Assembly: GCA_015680685.1 (NCBI GenBank) | Contig: MNCI01002015.1 | Coordinates: 123,478-187,477 of the forward strand | Direction: 5' to 3' | Origin: Gnetum montanum | Lineage: Eukaryota; Streptophyta; Gnetopsida; Gnetales; Gnetaceae | Length of the DNA: 64,000 nt | In this document: positions 46,294 to 58,030 of the stretch, one piece after another | Numbering within the stretch: the first letter of the stretch is position 1 | How the letters are laid out: each line of letters starts with the position of its first letter | The notes under the pieces: model-generated | The model's input: only the letters and a program-made list of their open reading frames with translations | The model's database searches: none | What the model was told of the DNA's origin: nothing | Made by a program: the position numbers and the translations under genes

Positions 46294-48024
46294 CTCAAAC
46301 AAGTTTTTCTTTCCTAGTGTTGATGTGTCCAAATTTTATGCATGAACAGTGTTATGAAGCAAATGGTAAAAATGAAAAAGTGTTTAGTGGTATTTATAGT
46401 ATTTTTCTCATGCATCAACTAGGCCTAGTTAACAAGGCTTCTTCGATGGGTTCAGCTAAGTTGACTAGGCCTAATCGACATGACTATTGATCATCGTTGA
46501 TTTTATTTGACTTTTTAAGAACTTTGAAAATACAAGGAATTTTTAATAGAAATTAGAGTCAAATGGAAGCCCAAAAAATTGTAATTGGAATGAAAATAGT
46601 AGAAGAGGAAATTGGAGCTTAGAAATTGAGAAATTAGATAAAATAATGGAGAGAATGAATGTTATAAGATTGGACAAGAGCATAGAGCAGGATGCACAAT
46701 GAGGCATGTGAAAGGTATGATTGCAAAAATGTCAAGGGTAAGGGGCTTAACATTCCAACCAAAAGATATGCAAGTAGGTCCTCCCCATAGCATGCACATG
46801 CCTAGTTTGCCCTTGCTTAACTTCAACTGAGGAGCCTGTGGACTCCATAGTGACTAATGGTAAGGAAGGTTAATAATCCACATGAAAGGACCTACTTAAG
46901 AATTCAAGTACATCCAACCAAATTAAGGCATCAAAAACATGGACACCAGCAATGCGGTGAATTATGAATAATAGTGATGGATGACAAAGAAGGTCGAATG
47001 GATTTCCAAGTTGAGGTCATAAGAAGTCCCTTGTGGATTGCATGTTTAAAATGACTGAAGAAGATCCATCCTTAGTCCATACCAAAATCAACCACTTCCA
47101 GTTACTTCGCATTTCCACTCCAAGATTGATACACCCCCTCGAGACACAAGGGTGTTCCTACAAAACAACCACCATTCTAAAAAGAGGAGAAAAGAGAGCT
47201 AGGAAGTGAGAGAGGGCCTTAGTTAGAGGGGATATTCACACATGGGTAACATGTCTTTCTAGTCCCATAACCAGTGCTTGTAGCTCATTTATTTTTCTGA
47301 GGGATGTGCTTTGAATTTCCAACCTTATTGTTTTATCAAGTGGGAACCACACCATGCAAAGACATTATTTAACTTCCTTTGATTGGATGATATGGAATAG
47401 TAAGAAGTCGATGAAAACACCCAAGCACTCAAGTAAGTAGAAAAGTACAAAGGGTATTGAGTCCCCTTAAAGTCACACCCTATTCAAACCTTTGAATCTT
47501 TCCCAATTTTGGAAACTACCAAGGTCACCAGTTGACTAAAAGTTTACTTAATGGAAGGGAGCTCAAACTTTGAAAATAAGGAAAACTATAAATTTGGTGG
47601 ATGGGTGGATATCATGAACTCACTACCTATAACCATGAAAAAGAAACCAAGATTGAGTCATCAGTACAAAAATTTAGAACTAGAAACTAGACATTAGCAA
47701 ACAAATATTAAACACAAACTACCATCAGTAGCAACCATGGCAACCCATGTCTTGTTGGCAATAAAGCATGTTTTATTAGCAAAGATTGAAAATCACACTT
47801 AAATAAAGTAAATTATATAAGAAAGTGTAAAATATTTTAAGAAGGATCCAAATGTACTAACAATGGTGCGAAACAAATAAAGGTGTAAAAATAGGAAAAA
47901 TTTGAAAACCAAAAAGGTGTAAAATTAAATAATTTGCAAAATAAAAAATGTGAAAAACAAAAAGTAGAAAAAATGAGGAGCCATATGGATAATTAGTATG
48001 GATGACCATCTCCCCCACAACTAA

Positions 48025-49330
48025 GTTGAAAGGAAGAGATCTAAAAAATTGAACGTGGTTGTTCATCTGTTGAGGTATTTGTTGTACTAGCTTACTTGGG
48101 TTCATGAAAAAGCTTTACTTATTGGATGTTGACCAATTGCCTTTTATTAGGGTTCTTAGGTTTATATATGGTCATGGCTCTAGAAGGAAAGGTTTTAGCA
48201 ACTATGTAAGGTTCGTCCCACAACATTTGGAGCTTTGTCTTCTGAGGCACATGTATGAGGTTCCTGTAGAGAAGCTTATCGCCTAGTTGGAATTTTACTT
48301 TTCTTATCCTTAGGTCATGTCATGTTTTGTTGTATGCCTTGTGCACTTCATTCAAAGATAGGGCCATTAGTCAATTTTCGTCTAGCACGTTTAGGTTGAG
48401 TAATCATTCTCTTTGTGCTAGACTTAAGTCAAGGTCCAAGTCACAGGTTGTTGAAAGTGTACAGAGCTCAGATTGGATTGGGAGCATTAGGAGTTTCCTG
48501 TACACTAGCTCATAGGAAGTGTAGCCAATAGGAAGTTTCCATGTTAAGTGGTAGGCCCATAGGGCATCATTGAGTTTTGTGCTCTAATCTTCCCTGTATT
48601 TGTTTATGGTTCTTATTAAGATTTTAGTAATCTCCCTATTGGTGACTTCTACTTAACTGTTGGCTTGGAGGTGGTAAGGTGTTGTTAATTTGTGGTTTAC
48701 CCCCAAGTGTTGCATTAACTTGCAAAAGGTAGCACCTGTGAATTGGATTCCATTGTTAGAAATCAGTGCATGTGGCACACCAAACCTGTTTACAACATTT
48801 TGTTGTATCAATCAGGCAGCAGTGGATGATGTACAATCAGCGATAGCTACTGCCTCTACCCATTTGGTGCAATAGTTGACTGCTACTATAATATAAGTTT
48901 TTTCATTTAACATGGGTGTGATGGGACCCATGAAGTCTATGCCCCAAATATCAAAGCTCTCTAGTGGTTGAATCCACTATTGAGGATCCTCCATTCGTGT
49001 AATCATCCCACCAATGTTCACAAGATAGGACAAATTGATGGATGTCCCTAAAGATTATAGGCCAATAGTATCCTGCCATTAGGATTTTTATGGCCATGTG
49101 CCTCCCTACATAGTGGCCTTTGCAAGGGCCTTTGTGAGCATCTTGGAGAATGTGTAATTGATCTGCATCAGGCACACACTAGCAAACCATACCATCGGCA
49201 CATACCTTGTAAAGATGTTCATTGATTTCCATGAAGTATTTGGCCCAATGAAGATATTATTTTTTCCTTCTAAAGTTAAGATCTTATGGCATCTCTTGAG
49301 TGAAAAAATAAATGAGGATGCCATCATACC
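48025..49330 (-). pseudogene. Integrase, element E
   Basis: The zinc finger is at about 49175-49010 (DAHKGPCKGHYVGRH ... DIHQFVLSCEHW). The core contains [14 protein letters not shown] (about 48940-48900) and ALISNNGIQFTG, where the second catalytic Asp is Asn, as in element A. The C-terminal region runs to about 48025, next to the PPT-like motif. Frames are broken repeatedly. Confidence 0.8.
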
Positions 49331-49439
49331 ATTTTGATTCTATAGGAATATTCTCATTTATTGTTGCAGTAAAGAGGAGTTCATATGGGAATTGATTAGA
49401 GATTGGGCTCTCCTCCTCTTTATTATCCCATCTTAATCA

Positions 49440-50720
49440 AGAAAGATGGTCAGCAACCACATTCTCAGTCCCCTTCTAATCTACCATCGTGAGATTGAAT
49501 TCTTGCAAGATCAGGAGCCACCATATGATACAAGGGCTCACATCAACTTGTTCATCAGGAAGTGGATGGCACTGTGATCTATGTGCGCAAATACCTTGTA
49601 GCCAAGCACACAGTGCTTGAACTTCTCGAGAGTAAACACCATAGCCATCAGTTCTTTTTCAGTAGTAGTGTAATTCAAATCTGCACCCACAATGCTTTGG
49701 CTTGCATAGTGGATGTAATATGGACATTTTTTATCATCTAGCTATGTAAGCACCACTCCCAAAGAATAATTAGATGCATCCTCATTATGTAAAATGGTTT
49801 GGACCAATTTGGTGTCTATAGAATTGGAGTTTCTACAAGTTTTTCGTTCAACTATTGGAATGCATGTTTGAACTTCTTGATCCATATGAATGGAGCATAT
49901 TTCTTCATAAGCTCAACCAATGATTTTATGATCTTATAGAAATTTTCTATGAATCACTGATAGTAGCCAGTATGTCCAAGGAATAATCTAACATCTTTCA
50001 CTATCTCTGGTTGGCATGTAATTCCTTGGATGACCTTTATTTTTTCTAGGTTGATCTCAATCCCTTCTTATGAAATTTGGTATCCCAACACAATGCCTTC
50101 TTGAACCATGAGATGACTCTTTTGCAAATTGAGCCACAGTTTTGTTTTGACACATCTCTTTAATACTTGCTCAAGGCAGTCCAAGGCTTGCTCAAACATA
50201 GCTCCATATGTGAAGAAGTTGTCCATGAAGACTTCCACACCACTATTGATCTACTACTAGAAAATACCAAGGACCAGGCATTGAAATGTTGCAAGGGAAT
50301 TACATAGATTGAATGGCATCTTACAATATGTAAAAGTCCCTTGAGGACTTGTGAATGTTATCTTTGCTTGATCTTCTAGCACAATTTGGATGTTGTTATA
50401 GCCACTATAACCATCTAAGAAGCTATAATAACAATGCCTAGATATGATATTCAACACCTGATCCACAAATGACAATAGAAAATGATCTTTAAATGTTGCC
50501 ATGTTCAATGGCTTGATGTCAATGTAGACCCACCATTTGCCACTTTCTTTAGCACAATTACGAGTGGGTTAATCCACTCACTATCCATGATGGGATAGAT
50601 GAACCCCACCTTAAGGAGTTGCTCTATTTCCTCCTTGATGATCTGCTTCAATTTAGGGTTCAGCTGCCTCTACGATTACCTTCTTAGCTTCATGGCTAGG
50701 TTAGTGTAAATGCGATGTTG
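49440..50720 (-). pseudogene. Reverse transcriptase and RNase H, element E
   Basis: RT includes the 83-codon frame 50508-50257 (MATFKDHFLLSFVDQVLNII, YSFLDGYSGYN, FTSPQGTFTYCKMPF). The catalytic box reads FMDN at 50218-50229, with the second Asp changed to Asn. RNase H is at 49770-49500, with stops. Upstream, (LTRNCAKESGKWWVYIDIKPLN-type) sequence shows the start of the RT palm. Confidence 0.8.
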
Positions 50721-51099
50721 GCATATCCTTGGATCAATTCCTATCAGCTCGAGATATGACCAAGCAAAGGCTATTGGCCATTTGTTAACCACCTTTAACA
50801 ACTTTTCTTTTTATTTAGGAGCAAGTTTGGCATTAATTATGACCAACTTACCATTGTTTAAGAATGCATACTCCATACTGGTTGGTAAAGTTTTTAGGTC
50901 TAGGAGCTCATGCTTAAAGTTATTAGGGATTTCCAACTCTCCCCAAAAAGTATCATCATTTTCATTATTAGAGAGATAGTGATGAACTTGCTTGAGTTCA
51001 TTTATTCTTTCAACATAAGCACATGTTAGGCTCTCAATTAGTTCAATGCATAATGTGCTACTATTTAAGTTAGCTATCAACCACTGGGTGCCCTCCTAT

Positions 51100-52075
51100 T
51101 TTGTGGTTGCTACATACAAACACTTTTGAATATTTTTTTCTTGTGCACACTAACTGCGTGCTTTGATGGATGTATTTTTAACAAACCAAATTTTTTGCAC
51201 ATAATTGCACCCATTATCACTATACATAATGCATGGAATGTGCTTCTTCTCTAACTTTCCAAATTCATTTTCCTTGGAGATTTCTAAGGAGAGGTCCCTT
51301 ATGTCCATACGTGCATTGACTATGCTTAACCAAGCGCTTTCCATAATGATGGGGAAGTCACCTTTACATTTTTCAACCTTGATCACCAAAAAATTAGTAG
51401 GATAGGATCACCCACTCACTATGGTTACAATGTCCTCCACTAATCCTAAAGAAACAATGATTGATTAGTCTGCCAATTCTAAATGGATGTTGCTTTTCTT
51501 GAGAGGTGGTAGGTTCTAGGCCTTGTACATGTCATGAGAAATGAGGTTGACACTAGAACCAGAATCAAGAAGAACCTTATATGGCTCATGTCCAACAATT
51601 TGCAAGTAAATGAGAGGACTTCCTGGGTCAGATATTTTTGTGGGAAGATTGCTAACCTTGATCTAATTGGAAATGGCATGAGTTAATATTATAGTGTGAA
51701 TTCGAGGTGGTGTTTGGTTTGAAGGGCATTCGAAGGTATTTGATGTAGAGGATGAGGGTGTTGGAGATGCATGGTGACCAACCGCATTAGGTTATGATGG
51801 TTTAGGATGACTGTTGGATTAGAAAAAGGGTTTTTTCCTAGATCAATTATTTGAACCACTTGGTGAAAAAATTGGTTGTGAATGTATAACCCTCATAGCA
51901 TTTTTTTACTATAGTTGTGGAGGAATTTCTCCCTGCATGGACCTTGCAAGAGGTAACTAGGTAGAGGGAAGAGGAATGTGTGCAAATGGATGTAGAGGGT
52001 GGTATCGATATGGGTTCTCCCCTCAGGTAGATGGTGAAAGTGTTTGATGGTACTCTAGAGGGTAATAGTGATGCT
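51100..52075 (-). pseudogene. Protease and gag C-terminus, element E
   Basis: VLLDSGSSVNLISHDM (about 51575-51525) is the intact D-S-G active-site loop. FPIIMESAWLSIVNARMDIRDL (51365-51300) is the second half; a typical G-R is E-S here. From 51700 to 52075 the P/S-rich gag tail aligns with A at 17700-18225. The similarity ends exactly at GATGCT (52070-52075), where the LTR of D starts. Confidence 0.75.
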
Positions 52076-52867
52076 TGATGAGTCAAAGTTGGTTGGTTGC
52101 ATTGACAAGGCCCCGTTGACGCAGTGTTTGTCTATCACCTATAAATATGTGCCTACTAGCTGCATTTATGATAATCTAGATTTCAGTAGTAGTGAAGCTC
52201 TTGTATTTTTTCTATTCAAAAGTTAGAATTTTTTCCCAAAATGCCTACAATAGGAGTCATTGAGTATACAAATCTTTATTCGAGCATTGTTGTACCTAAG
52301 AATGGCAATGTGTGCAATAATAAAGATGAGATTTCTGATAAACCTTGCAACACTTTGGATAGATTAGCTATTTTATTTATGCATTTACTATTTCCAAGTA
52401 GTTATTAAATATTTTTAATTAGTTATTGAATATTTTCCAGTTATTACATTAATGAGACAATTAAGTAAGGTAGATTACATACATAAGTATAACTACCTCA
52501 AGTGTAACACATACTCACTTGGTAATCCCAGCAGTGTTATTGCTTGGTACTCTTAGTAGTGTAGCACTTGGTCACCTAGCAGTGGATACATGGGTTCAGG
52601 ATGTGTACGGAAAATGGGAATGGATACTTATGTTAGGATTAGTTAAATAGTAGTTAATTAATTAATTTATATTAGATAATCAAATTCCTTTTAACTACAT
52701 TTCAAGCACCCAAAATATAAAATACAAAATGATAAAAATTAGATGCCTTAGTTATACTTAATCATACCAACGTACATCACAAGTGTAATTGGGAGGACAA
52801 CAATTGACCTTAGGGCTAGATCCACTTCTTAAAGTACTAGTGCACTCGAAATGACAAAGTCCATGGT
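52076..52867 (+). repeat. 5' LTR of D, first part
   Basis: TGATGAGTCAAAG start. TATAAATA at 52140-52147. Polyadenylation hairpin ATCTTTATT (52272-52280) / AATAAAGAT (52319-52327), perfect over 9 bp. It ends in ...GTCCATGGT, where ATGGT is the target duplication of C. The LTR resumes at 62098 with ATTCGACTAGATTG, matching G's ATTCAACTGGATTG. Confidence 0.9.
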
Positions 52868-53682
52868 TGATAAGTGGTGAGGCACCCCTACACTCAACCA
52901 TATGAATACAAGCATCTCACGCTCGATCCAGTTGAACTCCAAGGACTAAGTGCTTACACACCTTAATGGAACACTTAGGGTTAATCAATTGTTGTCTTCC
53001 CAAACTTACTTGTATTGTCACAGTTGTATGGTTAAGTAAGCTTGAGGTATATGATTTTTATAACTTTTATATTTTTTATGTCTTATGATAATAAAAGAAA
53101 GGGAGAGAGAACTAAGTGATTGACTTACATTAACTATTCATTAACTAACTTCTAAATGTTCCTAACACCAGTATCCATTCCCACTTGCCGTACACATCCT
53201 AAACTAGTGCAATGCTGCTGGGATTACCAAATGCTAATCGTTACTGGGTTACCAAGTGCTACACGCATGCTCGAAGTAGTTGTACTGAGTGCACTTAACT
53301 AAGAGGATCAAAGGTTGAGAGAGAAATTAGTTTTACTAGGAAAGCATTAAACATTTAGCAATAATTAATTACTAATTAGCTTAATCTGTATGTTGCAAGG
53401 TTTATCATAAAGTTCATCTTTATTGTCATACACAAATGTGTGCTCAGGTACAAATCTCTCGAATAAAGATCCGTTCACTCTATGACTCCTACTGTGGGCA
53501 CACAAAAATTATTCTAACTCTATAATGATAAAAGTGCAAGAGTTTGGCTAAGGGTCTAAGTCTAACTACTTGAAACAAAGGACACCGTCTCTTATTTAAA
53601 GAAGATGAGGTAGGACGTGATATTGCATACGTGATATCGCGTGGTGGATGCAATATTGCGTACGCGATATCACAGCTCATCA
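52868..53682 (-). repeat. 3' LTR, element C (815 bp)
   Basis: TGATAAGTGG to AGCTCATCA. Hairpin arms ATCTTTATT (53416-53424) and AATAAAGAT (53462-53470). U3 has decayed GATATCGC-type palindromes at 53618-53672 next to a minus-strand TATA-like TTTAAATAAGAG. Confidence 0.95.
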
Positions 53683-53696
53683 TATCCCCATGACTG
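53683..53696 (-). other. Polypurine tract, element C
   Basis: On the minus strand CAGTCATGGGGATA lies immediately before U3 of the 3' LTR. It differs from the tract of A and E at three positions, all transitions or purine exchanges. Confidence 0.65.
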
Positions 53697-55440
53697 AATG
53701 AAAACTCATCCTCGAGTTTCTTACAAAATATTGGGAAGGTATGGGATTATTGACTTGAATGACAACTAATGGTGAATGGGGTGACATGTGAACGGATCAA
53801 CATTATAATACATGACAACATTAGTGTTCATGATCACAAGAGTGAATACTATACACAATTGACGTCCAGCCTTATTTGGCAGCTGAGAGAGAAGAGAGAG
53901 AAAAGAAAGGAGAAGACGTGTTGCTGCCAACACCAAGATTGCGCCTTCCATTGTCCATCCATGAGTGCACCATCAATCTTGTTCCTTGCACAACTATTCC
54001 CGCACCAATCCATCCTAAGTGTTTCCTCCAGGTCCAATCCATTGTTGTATGATTGCCATCTGCACACACAACACAGTCACATATGAGCAAGGATAATAAA
54101 TCACAATATAATTGATACCTTGCCTTAGTGTGAGGTCCACTGGCTGAGTTGTGATATGGCTAATATGGATTCTAGAGATGTAACAGTGGTGACTACCTAA
54201 GGTGTAGGGGTTAGGAGAAAATTAAAAAAATTGGATTAGGACCCCCATGACTAGGAGCGATCCTCTAGTAGTAATAGAATGGAAAAAGATAAGGAATAAG
54301 AAAGAAGGAGAAAAAGAAACAAAGAAAGCACTGATAAAATGGATGTTAGAAGTGGTAATGAACAAAACAAATGTTGATTGCAGAAATGTTTAAGGGAAAG
54401 AAGTTAACTGATGCACCAAATAGGAATGCTAGTGGGTCCTTCCCAAAGTAGGCTCATGCCCTTTATGCCTTAACAAACCCACATTCATAGAGTCCGTAGG
54501 CTCTGGAAATGTCATTCAGAAGAAAGAGTTAAAGTCTTAACCACAAGAATTTACCAAAAAGACAACAATGCATCAACCAAAATATAGACTACTGATACAA
54601 CCGGCAATGAGGTGGAAAATGGAGAAAGATTGATGGAAAGAAGAGAATGGAATGGAGTCCCAAGAACAAGGTGGTGTACATCCCCTTGTGTATTTATGGT
54701 TAATGTGACTTAGTAGATCTCATTTTAAATATAGCCTAAAACAATCCACATCCAGTGACTTCACATTAATACACTTGGCCAATCCATCCACTTGAAGTNT
54801 AGCCTAAAACAATCCACATACAGTGACTTCACATTAATACACTTGGCCAATCCATCCACTTGAAGTGACAAGAATGCATTCACCAAAGAGTCACCACCAT
54901 TCTGAGGAAACAAGAAAGGGAAAAGTAGGAAGTAAGAAAGGGCTTTAGTTAGAGGGAACAGGTTTGTTTAGTTCCATAACCAGTGCTTGTAGCCCATATG
55001 ATTATTTTGTCTAAGGGGTGTGCTTTGAATTCTCACTGTTTTTTTTACATGAGAACCACACCATGCAAAGACTTATTTTTATTAGCTCAGCTTCTTGATA
55101 ATGGAGCAATGTCAGAATGGTAAGGAAAACTCAAGAAGAAAACATCCAAGAACCCAACAGAATGGCTAGCACAAATGCATCAAATCCCCTTGAAGTCACA
55201 CCCTTTTCAATTCTTGAGTCCTTCCTTAGTTTGAAAAATGCCCAGTCACCAATTCATTAATAGTTTTATTATGAAGAAAAGGACCGTACAATTCCAAGCC
55301 AAGAGAGACCATAAAAATTTATGAATGCATGGGTGACTTGGACTCATTGCCTATTATATCAAAAGAACCATACCTTAGTATCAACATTATAACTCAAAGG
55401 TAAAAACCAAACATTAGCAATCAATAGAATACAGTTCATA
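53697..55440 (-). other. Element C spacer, left of the gap
   Basis: Non-coding, homologous to A and E spacers. A PPT-like CCTAGTCATGGGGGTCC (minus) is at 54239-54255. At 54732-54798 and 54800-54866 the same 67 bp occur twice around a single N (54799), most likely an unmerged contig overlap. A GAGAGAAGAGAGAGAAAAG purine run lies at 53885-53910. Confidence 0.6.
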
Positions 55441-56106
55441 NNNNNNNNNNNNNNNNNNNNNNNNNNNNNNNNNNNNNNNNNNNNNNNNNNNNNNNNNNNN
55501 NNNNNNNNNNNNNNNNNNNNNNNNNNNNNNNNNNNNNNNNNNNNNNNNNNNNNNNNNNNNNNNNNNNNNNNNNNNNNNNNNNNNNNNNNNNNNNNNNNNN
55601 NNNNNNNNNNNNNNNNNNNNNNNNNNNNNNNNNNNNNNNNNNNNNNNNNNNNNNNNNNNNNNNNNNNNNNNNNNNNNNNNNNNNNNNNNNNNNNNNNNNN
55701 NNNNNNNNNNNNNNNNNNNNNNNNNNNNNNNNNNNNNNNNNNNNNNNNNNNNNNNNNNNNNNNNNNNNNNNNNNNNNNNNNNNNNNNNNNNNNNNNNNNN
55801 NNNNNNNNNNNNNNNNNNNNNNNNNNNNNNNNNNNNNNNNNNNNNNNNNNNNNNNNNNNNNNNNNNNNNNNNNNNNNNNNNNNNNNNNNNNNNNNNNNNN
55901 NNNNNNNNNNNNNNNNNNNNNNNNNNNNNNNNNNNNNNNNNNNNNNNNNNNNNNNNNNNNNNNNNNNNNNNNNNNNNNNNNNNNNNNNNNNNNNNNNNNN
56001 NNNNNNNNNNNNNNNNNNNNNNNNNNNNNNNNNNNNNNNNNNNNNNNNNNNNNNNNNNNNNNNNNNNNNNNNNNNNNNNNNNNNNNNNNNNNNNNNNNNN
56101 NNNNNN
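55441..56106. other. Assembly gap (666 N)
   Basis: A run of N only. It separates the element C spacer from an LTR (H), so it should contain the missing first part of that LTR and its left target duplication. The two long 'open frames' over it are artefacts of N. Confidence 0.99.
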
Positions 56107-56495
56107 AGTAAATAACATTAAATAAATAAAAAATAAATAAACTATGTGAATGCTGCAATGATGAAGTAATCTTGATCTTTATTGCTGGTCATGTGCGTGT
56201 CCAAGTACGACACACTCGAATAAAGACACCGTACAATTACATTCACCACACTGCGGGTAGACACGGGAAAAAATCTAACTCTGAGGGATCAAACTGCCAG
56301 AGCTTCGCTACACTAAAACTGGGATCGGGAAATGAAGGGAGTGACGCCTCTTATTTATAGATATGGTGATGGACCACGATATCGCATACGTGATATCGCA
56401 ATGAGAGACGCAATATCGTGTACGCGGGATGCGATATCGCGTCGGCCGCGATATCGCGTACAGGATATCGCAGCTTGTGCAATCTGCGTCTCATC
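56107..56495 (-). mobile_element. LTR H inside element C, partly in the gap
   Basis: 389 bp of an LTR closest to the solo LTR at 4806-5590 (shared GGTCATGTGCGTGTCCAAGTAC). Arms TCTTTATT (56176-56183) and AATAAAGA (56219-56226). Minus-strand TATAAATAAGAG at 56348-56360. It ends GTCTCATCA at 56495, after which the C spacer resumes (ATAATGATGTTGC). No PPT or PBS adjoins, so it is probably a solo LTR. It keeps more CpG than any other LTR here, suggesting a younger copy. Confidence 0.7.
56374..56474 (-). promoter_or_regulatory. U3 palindrome array (GATATCGC) upstream of the TATA box of LTR H
   Basis: Six copies of (G)ATATCG within about 100 bp, several extended to the palindrome GCGATATCGC, alternate with TACG-type spacers. 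On the minus strand the array lies just upstream of TATAAATAAGAG, the place of an enhancer or transcription-factor-binding array. Decayed versions occur in the U3 of C (53618-53672, 62040-62085) and of the solo LTR (5545-5565). Confidence 0.6.
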
Positions 56496-57620
56496 AATAA
56501 TGATGTTGCAAAAAAAAACAAGAAAACTTAAAGAAATTTGGAAAACAAAAATGTGTAAAAAAAAACTTATAAAGGAACTGAGGGCCCCAATTGGTTAGCA
56601 GAGGTGGCCATCTTCCCCACAACTGAGTTGGAAGGAGGAGATCTGAAATAGTGAGTAGGGTCATCCCTTCTCAGATGTACTATGTGCACTAATTGTTCTA
56701 AATTCATGGAAAGGTTTGGTTTGTTGCACATTGACTAACAATCTCTTATCAAGGCTTTCAGGTTTGTATATGGTCATGGCCCCTAAAGGAAAGGTTGTAT
56801 GAATAATGTAAAGTCCTTTCCATAGTGTTTGAAATTTGGTATGTTGTGGCACATGTGTGGGGTTCCGGTAGAGAACCTTATCTCTTGGTTGATACTTAAC
56901 CTTTCAAATCTTCAAGTCATGACGTTGCTTGTTATATGCCTTGTGCAACTCATTTGATGATAGGGTAGCTAACTGATTTTCATCTAGCACATTTAAAGTT
57001 GCCAACCTTTGTTTTTGTGCTAGATTAAGATCGAGGTGGAGGTCACAAGCCATTAATAGTGTATGGAGCTCAGTTTGAATTGGAAGCATTGGAATCTTTC
57101 CATACACTAACTCATAGGGAGAGTAGCCTATAGGGAGTTTCCAAGTGGAGTGGTATGCACAATGAGCATCATTCAGTTTAGTGCTCTAATCTCGCCTATA
57201 CTTGCTAATTGTCCTTGTCAATATTTTAGTGATCTCCCTATTGGTAACCTTGGCTTGTCCATTAGCTTGGGGGTGATAAGGTGTAGTTAATTTATGTTCA
57301 ACCCCCAAGCGTTGCATTAACTTCCAAAAAGTTGCACCCATGAAATGTGTTCCATTATCTAAAATAAGTGCACGTGGCACACCAAACCTATTTACGATTT
57401 GTTGTTGCACAAATCATGAAGCTATAGATGATGTACAATCCGTAATAGTAGCTGCTTTAGTCCATTTTGTTAAATAGTCTATGGCAACTACAATGTAAGC
57501 TTTTCCATTAGACATTGGTGTAATGGGCCCCATAAAGTCTATTCCCCAAATGTCGAAGGGTTCTAATGGTTAAATCCATTGTTGTGGATCCTCCATTCTA
57601 GTAGTCATTCCCCCATCACA
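56496..57620 (-). pseudogene. Integrase core and C-terminal region, element C
   Basis: The core has [10 protein letters not shown] (about 57555-57520). ALILDNGTHFMGATFWKLMQRLGVEHKL has the second Asp intact. YHPQANGQAKVTNREITK follows with Glu, so D-D-E is complete here, unlike A and E. The C-terminal domain (57107-56661) has LNVLDENQLATLSSNELHKAYN and TKFQTLWKGLYIIHTTFPLGAMTIY. A PPT-like motif at 56608-56627 closes the module; bases 56496-56607 are spacer. Frames are interrupted. Confidence 0.8.
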
Positions 57621-58030
57621 TTGACAGCATTCACAAGATTGGACAAATTGATGGGCATCTCGAAATAATGTTGGCCAGTAATATCTTGCAAGTAGGATCT
57701 TAATAGTTGTTCATCTCCCCACATAGTGACCCCCACAAGGGCCCTCATGAGCATCTTGGAGAACTCTTAGTTGGTCTACCTTGGGCACACACCATCGAAC
57801 CAAGCCATCAGGACACACTTTGTAAAGTTTTCCGTTGATCTCCATGAAGTACTTGGCTCTATGAAGAAACCGTTGTTTCTTCCTAAAGTCCAGCTCCTAT
57901 GGTGTTTGTTGGGTAAGGAGATAGGTGAGAATGATACTATACCAGTTCGTCTCCATGGGTTGGTTATTCACTACACTGGCAAAGAGGGCTTCATCAGGAA
58001 AATGATCAGCCATTACATATTCATCCTCTT
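57621..58030 (-). pseudogene. Integrase zinc-finger region and linker, element C
   Basis: The minus strand codes (with stops) for VCPKVDQLRVLQDAHEGPCGGHY-type sequence followed by CQSCECCQ, the HHCC finger that precedes the core. The plus-strand open frame at 57771-58055 is its shadow. Confidence 0.7.

Larger units (their letters stand above)
44708..48020 (-). other. Element E spacer, with an unexplained insert
   Basis: 44708-45060 aligns with C at about 54070-54300 and contains a PPT-like motif at 45004-45021. 46600-47990 aligns with A (12200-13680) and C (54370-55430 and 56500-56630). The piece between, about 45060-46600, has no counterpart. It contains a 20-bp minisatellite, a TC microsatellite (about 45806-45842), and near 46239-46480 a block with hairpin copy 2, a minus-strand TATA-like CTATAAATACC (near 46388) and GGCCTAG/CTAGGCC segments. 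Part of it may be a diverged LTR. Confidence 0.5.

Noticed and set aside
55414-56158. Two minus-strand frames of 234 and 240 codons
   Set aside because: They are almost entirely N; they exist only because the gap contains no stop codons.
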